Source: Scopulariopsis brevicaulis (Eukaryota > Ascomycota > Sordariomycetes > Microascales > Microascaceae). Taken from it: a DNA stretch of 64,000 nt. This document shows, piece after piece, positions 1 to 9,731 of the stretch. Numbering within the stretch: position 1 is the first letter of the stretch; each line of letters begins with the position of its first letter. Location of the stretch: positions 29,203 to 93,202 of the forward strand of contig JAGFNX010000179.1 in NCBI GenBank assembly GCA_017657125.1, written 5' to 3'. Position numbers and translations under genes: made by a program. Below the pieces are notes generated by a model. It ran no database searches, had not been told where the DNA came from, and saw nothing but the letters and a program-made list of their open reading frames with translations.

Positions 1-66
1 GTAAGCTCCCTCCCCCACCCCCCCGCTCCCGGGCCCCAGCGGCAGCCGTAGCTGACACTGCCACAG

Positions 67-200
67 TTTCCGAGGAGGAGGCCCCCGAGGGCTTCATGGC
101 CCGCGCCCACTACAACGCCGTCTCGACCTTTGTCGACGACGACAAGAAGAAGCACCTCGAGTTCGAATGGAGCTTCGACATCTGCAAGGACTGGGAGTGA
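67..200 (+). CDS. RDI1: Rho GDP-dissociation inhibitor, last exon (5' partial)
   Basis: Only the final exon is in the window. It starts with two bases that complete a codon split by an intron filling positions 1-66 (GTAAGC at the left edge, a GCTGAC branch-like site at 51-56, CACAG acceptor) and ends at TGA 198-200. The 44 visible residues include EEAPEGFMARAHYNAVSTF followed by a short acidic/lysine stretch and FEWSFDICKDWE, the C-terminal strand of the RhoGDI immunoglobulin-like domain that holds the prenyl group of Rho GTPases. RhoGDIs extract GDP-bound Rho, Rac and Cdc42 from membranes and keep them soluble in the cytosol. The C-terminal signature is very characteristic, so the family call is firm although most of the gene lies outside. 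Confidence 0.88.
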
Positions 201-538
201 TTGTGATACCTGCAGCGATGAGAGATACGGGTGCCGAGGGTCACGGGAGAAGGGTGCGATGTAGATACGAAGGGAGTTTGCGGTATTGGAGATAGAGGCA
301 CAGAAGAGCACGGTATTTGCAAGTACAAAAGCGCCGCATGTTGTTGTGCCATGAACAGGGAAGGAAGCCAGTCGTCACGTCACCGAGCCACCGCCTTTTC
401 GTCCCGAAATGCGAGCCATAAGTCGTCGTATTCTACAAAGCCCGCTGGGCTCGACCATGCCTGTACGGAATGCGCAAGAGGGTATACACTATATGCAAGA
501 GACTCCCGTCCTCCCGAAACCGCTGTCCCCAGACCGGA

Positions 539-1713
539 CTACAAGAAGTAGTCGGGCAACACGCTGCCGTCGGCGGCCTTCTCGCCCGCCAACTGCATAT
601 CCTTGTGCAGGTCGTTCTCCGGCGCCGCGGCAAACACGTTGAAGAACCTCTCGCCCGTGTCGCTGACCTCGAGCACGCTCGCCAGGTTACCGCACCGGTA
701 GCAGTAGTTGGGCGCGCTCCACACCGTGCTCAGCTGGTCGTCGTAGAGCACCTGGTAGCCCTCCTGGCAGAGCTGGTGCGCGCGCAGTATGTGCGACATG
801 TTGTTGACGGCCAGGAACTTCTTGACGACCTGCGCGCCGAACGTGTAGCCCGCGCCGCGCGGGGAGAGGGAGAACTCGTCGCGCTCGGGGTCCGGGTCCG
901 ACCAGACGAGGTCGGCCATGGGGCCCTCGTGGGGGATTTCGCGGAAGCGGTCGATGATTTTGATTTGGTCGATGGAGTGGATGGAGGGGGATAGACCTGG
1001 TGTTGTCTGTTAGCCCTCGTCTGTTAACCGCCTTCCACTGTCGGAGTGCCTACCTCCGTGGACGCAGAATATCTGGTCGTTGATGACGACGCTTAGTGTC
1101 AAGAAATCAAACATGTCTGTAAAGTAGTGCCACACGTTGGCGTTGCCATATTTCCGAGAGCACTCGGTGTAGAAGCCGTAGGACTGCGTCACACCGCGCG
1201 ACTCGTGGTTCCCCCGGATCAAATGCACGCGATTAGGGTATCGAAGCTTCAAACAGACAAGAAGGGATATTGTTTCGACGCTGAACATTCCGCGATCGAC
1301 GTAGTCGCCTAGAGTAGCGAAGTATCGCGGGTTAGCGCACAGTTGCACGCCGCCAGCGGCCGGGACGATCGAGGAGACACAGAGGGTATGCCTCACCGAG
1401 AAAGAGGTAATTTGTGTCGGGGCAGTAGCCGCCGATCTTGAATATTTCTATCAGGTCATAGAACTGGCCATGGATGTCGCCGACCACGGTTATTGGGGCT
1501 TGGACATGGATGACGTTGCTCTCGCGCATCAGCAGCTCCTTCGTCTTGGCGCATACCGCCTCGATGACCGACTCCGCGAGGAGTTCCTTGTTGTAGAGGC
1601 GAGCTATACATTCATCGAGATCGACCGACGCTGTGGACGCGCAGGGCTGTCAGCGGGCCGCTCGGGGCAAGTAGAGTCGCCAGCGGGGAGGACGAACCTG
1701 GCAAGCCTGGCAT
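539..1713 (-). CDS. PPG1: Ser/Thr protein phosphatase catalytic subunit, PPG1 type
   Basis: Four exons joined as 1713-1698, 1630-1397, 1308-1054 and 996-539 give a 320-residue protein. All metal and catalytic signatures of the PPP family are present: GDIHGQ, GDYVDRG, RGNHES and HGG, plus SAPNYCYRCGN and the terminal DYFL that is carboxymethylated in PP2A-like enzymes. The wording ESNVIHVQAPITVVGDIHGQ and TQSYGFYTEC fits yeast Ppg1 better than PP2A, PP4 or PP6. In yeast Ppg1 acts with the Far/STRIPAK-like complex; that role is inferred here. The start codon sits in a 16-nt first exon (MPGLP). Intron 1 has a GTTCGT donor and removes 67 bp. The reading frame closes exactly through all three junctions. 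The gene is convergent with the Rho-GDI exon. Confidence 0.87.
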
Positions 1714-2851
1714 TTTCAAGAGCTACGGAGAGCGGTGGGTGTTGAGATTCCTGTGAGGGCGCTCCGCCCCGCGCTCTGGCGATTATAGCGGCCGGAGAGG
1801 AGGGCCGGCGTTGGAGAGGCTGGCTGCGGACGTGGGGGCCTCGACTTCGACGAGATGGACAGTCGGTTCGGGGGTAGTCGGTGCCGGGTGAATCTTCACC
1901 AACATGTTCGAGGTTACTGATGCATGGGTCTTGGGACTAGGAGAGCCCAGGATAAGAGTTGGTGTAAAGAGGACCCAATATCGGGTGGGCTGGATGGCGA
2001 TGAGTATGGTTCGAGGACCCCTCGTCAGCCTTGCACCCAAAGCGAGCTTGCGCGTTTGGTAATAAATTGGGGCCGGGGACTTACTGCGAGGGGCCCCTTC
2101 GGAGGAAGGGGTGTACAAGGGTCTTATTGCATAAGCAAAAAGATCAGATAAGGCCAAAAAGGTGAACCGAGTCCCTACTTGACCCCTTTCTCTTGCTTAC
2201 ATAACACTATTGGACTAATACGGTAGACTCGTTCCTCGCCGTATCCATCGTCCCTTCCTGATGTCGTTCATTGCAATTCATCCGGGCTTCACTGCTTTCA
2301 AACGCACTGCACGCTGTACTGACCAACTCTATCTTGGGCTTCTCGCTGGTCACTCCTGGTATTCGTCAGTGCCTATGAGACTAAGAAACTCAACGCCTTC
2401 ACCACCTTCACCCTGTGAAGTACCTTGATCGCTCTTCGCAGTGCACCACCACCCTATGTGGTGAAACATCAAGACATTGTGCCGAGAATACACATCTTCC
2501 CGTACTTCTTCTATCGAAGGGTTGAGGCTTTTACCGCTATATCGTCAACAATCACTACCCTAATAGCGAGTGGTCCGGATGATGACGTTTCGCGGGCAGC
2601 TGGTTGGAGATGCCTCAAATGACGGCGCCCATATTGCTCCTCTGGACGTGTGTTCTGTGTTCTAATGGCACCAAACAGCACATTGAAACCATTAACCCAA
2701 ATCTAAGCTGAGGCTGATACCTAACGTCGTCTGGGATTAATAACACGATGCCCTCGAATAGGCTGCCCACCTCTACTTGTAGATCCCAGGCTCAGCCTCT
2801 TAGCGACAAGTACACGCGGCAGGCGGATAGCCACGATCAAGGCCCGGCACC
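1714..2851. other. Intergenic region with no supported gene
   Basis: Presumed upstream region of the phosphatase gene and 3' flank of the small membrane-protein gene, both on the minus strand. Open frames here are short, lack recognisable domains and overlap on both strands. I see no tRNA, repeat array or transposon remnant. Confidence 0.5.
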
Positions 2852-3352
2852 TCAAGTGGCCAGCGTCTTGCCGACAGCAACCACGCAAGCCACCCACGCC
2901 CCCAAGTCAACCGTCAACCCCCTGATGGCATTAATGGAAAGCCACCTATCCAGAGTGCCGTTCGAATCGTCGTCGTGGGTGTCTTCAACGAGGCCCTTGA
3001 CCGAGTTCGCAATAAGAGGGACGAACAATAAGTGACTCGCGGATAGAATCGCGCCGGCCTTGTACCACGATCCCGACCCGCGACTGTTCAGTAATGGGCG
3101 TTGGGTGTAAAGATTAGCGATTGACGTCGAAGCAGTAACCGCCAGGAAACCGAGGACCTGGAAGATGGCGCGCCGGAAGAGGACCTTGAAGTATGGCGAG
3201 ACGACGGGGCCGCTCAGCTTGCGGGTCTCGGGGCGGTTCAGGGTGCTGAGGAAGAGGTGCTGGTCCCACGCGTATAAGAGGGTGCACGTGGACGAGACGA
3301 GCGGCGCGGCGCGGAGCGCTACTAAAGGATCGAAGAAGAGTCCCGAGGCCAT
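2852..3352 (-). CDS. Small fungal integral membrane protein, about four helices
   Basis: An intronless frame of 166 residues. I start it at the ATG at 3352 (MASGLFFDPLVAL, context AAACCATGG); the further in-frame upstream codon is GTG. Hydrophobic segments lie at about residues 7-25 (containing LVALRAAPLVSSTCTLLY), 56-76, 91-109 and 142-160. The loop between helices 3 and 4 is acidic (EDTHDDD). The pattern resembles a widespread family of about 170-residue fungal membrane proteins, some distantly like DUF1772/anthrone-oxygenase-type proteins. That link is only an impression. No catalytic motif is evident and no function is claimed. The smooth amphipathic layout and long frame make a real gene likely. 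Confidence 0.68.
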   Translation of the reverse strand: MASGLFFDPLVALRAAPLVSSTCTLLYAWDQHLFLSTLNRPETRKLSGPVVSPYFKVLFRRAIFQVLGFLAVTASTSIANLYTQRPLLNSRGSGSWYKAGAILSASHLLFVPLIANSVKGLVEDTHDDDSNGTLDRWLSINAIRGLTVDLGAWVACVVAVGKTLAT

Positions 3353-5108
3353 GGTTTGCACTGTCCTAAAACTGTCGTCGAATATGTTGGTACAGTAAGG
3401 CTGAGACTTGTCTTCTACGAGAAACAGCGAGCTTCAGATCTATTAAATGCCGTGGACGGGACTTTCCGGATCCTTCGACTTCGAAGGATCCAACGTTGTC
3501 GGAAAGTGGGCTGTTCTCGTCGCCTGGCCTGGCACGGGACCCGCCGTCGCCGCACCGTTGGCCGGCTCGGAACGGCGGGCCCTCAAGTAATTTACGTAAG
3601 CAGCGGCGGGGAGGGCTTCGGAGCGGAGACGTGGATCGATGGCACGAATAGGAAGTTGCAAGTCACTTTATGAGCACACGTCTGTTTGGAAACATAATTG
3701 CCTGCCGAGATACCGAGCTGAGCTGGACCGATAGCCCAGGGAAGAAGGAAGTTCCATATCGAGTGTTGGCTACACGGGTTGCTGTGTCGGCCGAACATTA
3801 GCCGGCTTATGCCGTGTCAGGGTCCCGCCTCACCTCACGATTCCCGGTCACTCGAGCTACGCTTATCCACAGCGACATTTTGGATGAGCCACGCAGCCAC
3901 AGCAGAACAGGGTTATATTCGCGATATCCTTATCTCCTCCGGGGTCCTCGGGCTTGCGACCACTCGAACCTCATTTTCGGGCCTATCTTGATCGGCTTCG
4001 CGATTTATCCAGCTCGGCGCATCGTGGCCGCGACTCTCAGCTGCGAGGATACATCGTCAGCCCGATCGGCACTCACCTTCGGCAAGGTGCCGCAACGCCG
4101 TAAATCCTGCTCTTTCTGGATGTTAACTAGGTACTGAGAGGGGGATCTGGTGAATGTAAACTTGACTTGGATAAGATCGTGAAGTGGGTGTCTTGCTGTG
4201 CGGAGGTGCGTGGTGTTGGTAAGTGCTGGCCTTAACCCGACCTTACTATCTTCTTCCTCTCTGCACACCTCTCGAAGCCTTGTGTCTATCTGGCCCATGA
4301 GTGCAAAACCATCGATGGCTAATGTTTATATGAGCTGCAGCACAGTCTCTAGTAGGACGTCTTTGAGGGAGAAGTGGCGTGCCAGTGTCTCATGGACAAA
4401 GGCTGACAGCGTGTTGACCTTTCCTCTCCTTGAGGTTGAGTTGGTCTTACGGAGGCGACACCTCTAACTCTCATATCGGAGTGAGAATCTTGGACGTCTT
4501 CTAGGAGCAAGCGGGGACACTGGTTGCAATAGCAGTCCTAGGCCAGGACCCAGCCACCCCGGGCTCTCTACTACCGGTACGTCTGTTTCTCTATCGAGTA
4601 GGGGCGCGTTTGCTCCCCCGTTCAAGTGAAGGGCTCCGAACAACCGTCCGTCTCCCCTTCTGCTGCCCCACTCACATTTTGGCCCACTCCTGCTCCTTCC
4701 TTCCACACCTCACAATACACAAACGAGGGCGATTCTAACCCCGACTCACAGCATATTATCCTTTCTTCCACAAACTCACTATTTGAGTCGCTTGATAGTA
4801 TCGAGTCGATAGCATATCGTCAACCCTCCCAAGTGAACGGCGGTGGCGGATTGCATTCGAGAACGCCGGGAGCAAGGTCTACCATCCTGGTTTCAACGCA
4901 CACCGCGCTCTTTTGAAGTAGCCTCCCTTTTGGGCAGCGACTGATTTCTCCTGCTTGGGATCACGGCAGATCAAATCTCTTTGATCGAGTTCCTACCTTG
5001 AACCGAGCAATCTTTCGTTTTCCTGAGCCGTCGCTCGTATCAAAGACAGGGAGCCACAACTCCGTATCCACCCACGCATATGCCACTGGAACACTCCCAG
5101 ACAACGCA
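3353..5108. other. Intergenic region with no supported gene
   Basis: Divergent interval between the small membrane-protein gene (-) and the zinc-knuckle gene (+). It contains a perfect 10-bp inverted repeat at 3468-3491. Other open frames are short and unconvincing. The right-hand part must hold the zinc-knuckle gene's promoter; I see no clear TATA box. Confidence 0.45.
3468..3491. repeat. Perfect 10-bp inverted repeat
   Basis: GGATCCTTCG (3468-3477) and CGAAGGATCC (3482-3491) are exact reverse complements separated by 4 bases. On either strand this could form a short strong hairpin. No flanking direct repeat or oligo-T tract suggests a mobile element or terminator. Function unknown. Confidence 0.6.
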
Positions 5109-7242
5109 ATGACGATCAGACCTCCGGACAAGGAGCCCAGTTGTATCAACTGTGGCGGCGCCGGTCATTGGGCTATTGCCTGTCCAGAGCCCACTCGGCA
5201 AATCCCTGCGTAAGTATCCTGAGCGCTCACCTACTATCTTGCGTACCGTTCAGCAGACTGACCTCTTTAGTGGACTGCAAACAAAACGACCCGCAGAGGA
5301 GAGGCATCGAGGTGGTGGGAAACACGGCGCGAAGCGACACAAGGGCCCAATCGTAAACAAGTACTCGCCATCCACGCCGGCGGTTGTGCATGGAAGCCAT
5401 CCCCCTCCATTCGTTCCTTCCTACGGCGGGTACGGTCACCCAGATCAGAGCTATCCACCCCCGCCTCCACCCCACGCACCTCCTACCCATTTCGGGGCGC
5501 CAGCACCGCCCCCCGGCCCTCCTCCGTACTCTCCACCTTCTCACATGGCGAGCGGACCGCCTCACCCCTACGGTCCTCCGGGGGGTCACGCCGCACCGCC
5601 TCCAAGATTGCCTCCGACACCCGCCCCTTACGGGCAACCAGCTGGATACCCAGGCGGTCCGCCTGTCCCTCCGCCCCCGCCGCAACCACAGCATTTCGGC
5701 AATCAGCCTCATCTTCCCCAGTATCATCAACAATACCCTCAGGGCCATGGCCCTCCTCCCCCTCCGAACCATTACGACTACCCACCCCCACAGACGCATC
5801 CATATCCGCAACTCCCATATGCCCCTCCTCCTCCGCCACCCTCGAGCTCTCCGGGTAGGGGCCACTCTTTCCCCGGTGGTCCTCCTCACACCCACCCTCC
5901 ATACGCCAGCCGTCCCGCACCTGAGCTCCCTTCCTATCACCCCCCGACCCCCCCGAGCACTGTTCCTCATGGGTACCCTCCTTCCCTACCACTGCCGCCC
6001 AACATTGGTGGCCCCGGATCACTGATTCGGGTCCTTCCGCCCAAGCCAACGGTGCAGATGCCCCCAAACGACCGCGGCCACGGCCGACGGAAGGATCGAA
6101 ATAGATCGGGGAGGAACAAGCGGAACAAGGATAAGCACGCAGCGTCGACGAAGGGCAAAGGCGAGCAGACAAAGAAGAACGAGGAAAAGAATGTCGCTGG
6201 CGCCGACCATTTCGAGGATGTAACAATCCTAAGCCAGGATGGCCCCGCGGAAACACCAGACACGGGACAGGCGAATCCCGACGTTGGCAGCATAGACACT
6301 CCGTCCAAAACTTCTGAAAACCCGGAGGAGGGGGAGGTCATGGACGATGACGCCGACTGGGCATGGGACGAAAAGACCATCTTCCAAGAGCCTGAGAAGG
6401 TCCACTTCGCAGATGCCGTCGCCGGCCCACTTCCCGCCGAGTACACGGATCAGGTACTCATCCCACCTGCGTGGAACGCCAAGTGCATAATATCAAAGTT
6501 CGTGAACGCGGATAACAAGGCCGAGTTCTGCCGTCCGGTGTGGGAGACGCCACTTTGGAAGCGGTACAGGAACACGGTGCCGTTTGACAGTCCTAGGGGG
6601 GCACGGCCTCCGCTGATGTATGATGAGCTGTTGGAGCTGCTGGAAACGCGGCGAAGTAGTCTGAATCCGGGGCCCAGGAGGGAGCCGAAGCCAGGGAGCC
6701 GCAAGCTGAGTTCTTCCCTGGATAGAGGGACGAAATACTCCGAGGATCGCGGACGGACGACGTCGTTCGAAAAGTCAGTTTCGCCCGAAAGGCAAACTCA
6801 GCAACGGGACCGGCGACCCGTCATAGACAGCTACCGCCCTACCTACGAACGCGGCCGACGAACGCGATCACCCAGCAGAGACCGAAGGCGCAGGAGGGAA
6901 GACTCCTCCCCCCGGAGCCGCGACTCGCCGAGCGGCATGGCAACGCACTTCTCGCTGCCCCGTGAAGAGCGGAGCCGCGAGTCCTCCCTCGAGTCGGACC
7001 TCAACTCGCTGGAGAACGAGCTGCTGGGCCTCTCTCCCAAGTCGCCGAGTGACGACGGGAAGGAGAAGGAGGAGAAGAAGGTTGAGGTGAAGAAGCGGGT
7101 GAGCGACGATGCGATTCCGAAGAGCAAGCGGCGGCGTGTCCAAGTTGATTCCGCGTTTGGGTGAGTATCCTCCCTTCCTCGAAAGATGGTGTCTGTTGAT
7201 TGGAGTGGCTCTGCTAACGGTGGGAACAGGCGACGATGGTGA
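5109..7242 (+). CDS. Zinc-knuckle (CCHC), proline-rich and RS-like nuclear protein
   Basis: Exons 5109-5209, 5271-7160 and 7230-7242 give about 667 residues. Residues 11-25 form one CCHC zinc knuckle, CINCGGAGHWAIAC (C-x2-C-x4-H-x4-C), a single-stranded RNA/DNA-binding fold. A roughly 250-residue Pro/Gly/His/Tyr-rich disordered region follows, then a basic stretch around RKDRNRSGRNKRNKDK, an acidic segment (DDDADWAWDE), a central conserved-looking block (LYKRY-like, PFDSPRG), and a C-terminal region rich in RS/RD/RE with a KSKRRR nuclear-localisation-like motif. The composition suggests an RNA-processing factor; the specific role is unknown. Without the last intron (GTGAGT at 7161, CTAAC, CAG at 7227-7229) the frame stops at 7164. 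With it the protein ends in GRRW. Intron 1 joins the frames exactly. An in-frame ATG at 4998 is a less likely alternative start. Confidence 0.75.
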
Positions 7243-9731
7243 ACTCGGCATCCGACGGTGTCGAGCCCTTCCGTGTCCTGCTTCAGGACTGCCTTGCTCT
7301 TCTTGAGCACCCTTGCTTTACTTGTTTAGGCGATGATACCCCCGTGTAAGACTATAGTTTCTTGTCGTCTGGCAAAGACCATTCTCGTCCGCATTTCTAG
7401 GGGTTCTTTTTTCGTTTTCATTCTCGTTTCTATTTGCACATCGAGTCACATTTCCCTTCGGGCCACGCATATCTACCCGTGAGGTCGAGTCTGGCGCTAA
7501 ATGTTGCTTTCTTTCTGTTTCTTTGTCTCGGGCACGGAGTACTCGGCCTCGTTTTTTCAATTGACGCCTTATGAGCCATGACATACGGTGCATGTAATCT
7601 CTTTCAAACGTATTTCAAGTCAAAGGCATTATCAAACCCCGCAAGCCCGCTGAGCAATGTGAGATGCTGTCTGCCGACAAAGAGCGGCTACGTGTCTAGA
7701 CCCTGTCTTCTCGCCAGGGACGACCGTCCTGATGCCCGTTTCCATCTATCTCCCGTTGCCCATCTGTGTCCTCCACCACTACTCTAAGCAGAGACGAAAG
7801 AACGTAGTTGGGACCTTGGCCAACTACGTCCCCGTGGTTCAGGACATCTCCAAAGAGACACTCCTAGCACATTATCCCCGCAGAACGAAGCTCCATTTGT
7901 CGCTTTGCCCCCGTTTCCTTCCAGTTGAAGTCAGAGATAAAAGTAAGAGGGGCGAAAGAGAATTGTTTGTTCACAACTAAGACTTATATTCTTAGTCTAG
8001 ACGACCACCAGCCTACGAATGACACCAAGCAGGGAGTATATAACCGGAGCCATACCTGGCCCCCTGTCCCATGTTCCGCCTCCCCCATCGTTACCCACAG
8101 AGTGGCAAGCAAGAGCACTAGCAAGCAAAATAGGCAATATCGTACATCGGCGCCCCTCAAGCGTGGCAAGCAACCATCGACGAAAACCAGCACAGACCAC
8201 AGGTGAGCAGGGCTCTCCGAGCATAGAACTAGCGCCACAGTAACCATGGCTGCTCCCGGTGTCTCTTCCGGAGACGTTTCCTTCCCCCCTCCGAGCCCAC
8301 CTCGGACTCCGGGTCCAGGTCCAAACCCGCCTCAGAACCCTCCGAACCCCCGTCCCGAACCCCCGCCAACCCCGGGTCCCAGCCCGGATCCCTCCCCGGC
8401 ACCTAGCCCGCCGCCTGCTCCGCCTCCGAGCCCCGCTTAACTGAGGATGGTGCTGCGAGCTAACAAGTGGGTGGGCGTGGGATGTGCCCGGTTTGCCTTC
8501 CAGAGGGCCGGTCTCTGAAATCTTCACCGTCTCAACATCAGCTTCTCGCCCCAGCGGGCTCATTCATACCCACCGTCTCCGAGGCGGTCGGTTCAGAGCT
8601 CGCCATCTGCCGCTCAATGGGGTCAGCAGTGCTAAGGCCACTAGATTTAGTGAGCCACCCCTTTGCCCCTTGGTGCATTTCTCTTGGCTAGCAACGGGTT
8701 CTGCTGGGAGCGGGGTCTCCTTGCCGCTTGTTATCCTGTCTGGTTAGTGCTGGATAGCTGGTCTATACTAGAAATGGGAGAGACTCCCGCCACAGAATAA
8801 ATTGAGTTGTTTTGTTCATAATTCCCTGATCTGTTCGCTTGAATATTCATGTAGATGACCGTACTGTCAATGTCTCCAACGTCATGGCGCTGATGGCGGT
8901 AGAGTGGGCGGATCAGACACAGCTGAACAGCTGTAGTCCGCGGTAAACATTTCCCCGGATGCAAGTCGTTTTGCCGTTTCGAGAGACACCAGCTCGCTTT
9001 GCTCGTGCAGCTGGCCCGTCCGATAAGGACGAGGTGGTAGCATCTGTGCTGCAAACGCAGAGTTGTTTACAGAGGTGCGCTGCCAAGCGATCTCTGTACC
9101 ACCAAATGCATGTGACAGATACAAGGTCCCCTCGAGCTGAACCGGAATATTTTGAAGTGGGGATCCCCAGTGGGAGGCCAAGAGATCAGCCATGACAGCA
9201 TCGCGTACGGGTAGGGGACCAAGCAGGTGTGTCCCGGAGCTTGGCGCCCGTCATTTGGGCTCTTGTTTACACGCTAGCCCAGGGCAGCAGTGAGGGGGCC
9301 GGGCGAATAGCAGCGTCTGGCAGCAGCAGGCCTCCATCCGCGGGGGCTACTCCAAGTACAGGTACGCTCGCCCTCGAACGCAGCACCAAACATATCCGCA
9401 TTACCACCTAGTTTTCTTTCTTAACGAAATCGACCAAGATTCAAACAGACAGCGATAATTCGGCTGGAGCTCTAATTCCGTAGATTACCTGAAAGTCTCC
9501 CGACCTTGGTTGATGCGTTAGGAGCAATACTTGTACGAGGTACTTTGCACATGCAGGCGCCTTCCCGGTGTTGCTCCCCGCTACTTGGACTTCGCAGTGC
9601 CCCACCAGCGGACCCATCGCACGTCGCGACTTCCCTCCCCGCCTTTTTTCGACAATTTATCGGCGGCCGCCAACTCTCAACACTCCCCAACCCAACATCC
9701 CACAGCGTCACTACAGAAGAGGGCCTGCAAG
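7243..9731. other. Long intergenic region; one doubtful proline-rich ORF
   Basis: Contains the presumed 3' region of the zinc-knuckle gene and the upstream region of the importin gene. The only coding candidate is the proline-rich frame at 8246-8440. A TATA-like GTATATAACC lies at about 8037. Other frames look random on both strands. Confidence 0.45.
8246..8440 (+). CDS. Doubtful 64-residue proline-rich ORF
   Basis: An ATG in good context (GTAACCATGG) opens a 64-residue frame beginning MAAPGVSSGDVSFPPP and continuing almost entirely as P-x dipeptides (PGPGPNPP, PAPSPPPAPPPSPA). A TATA-like GTATATAACC lies about 210 bp upstream. There is no signal peptide, membrane segment or known domain. 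A C-rich strand can stay open by chance because CCN codons never make stops, so coding status is unproven. It could also be an exon of a longer spliced transcript; I could not find a partner exon. Confidence 0.25.
   Translation: MAAPGVSSGDVSFPPPSPPRTPGPGPNPPQNPPNPRPEPPPTPGPSPDPSPAPSPPPAPPPSPA

Noticed and set aside
1783..2157. 124-residue minus-strand ORF upstream of the phosphatase gene
   Set aside because: No recognisable sequence, and it lies in the presumed phosphatase promoter.
5227..5970. 247-residue minus-strand Arg-rich ORF
   Set aside because: Complement of the proline-rich stretch of the zinc-knuckle gene, where CCN codons read as GGN/NGG.
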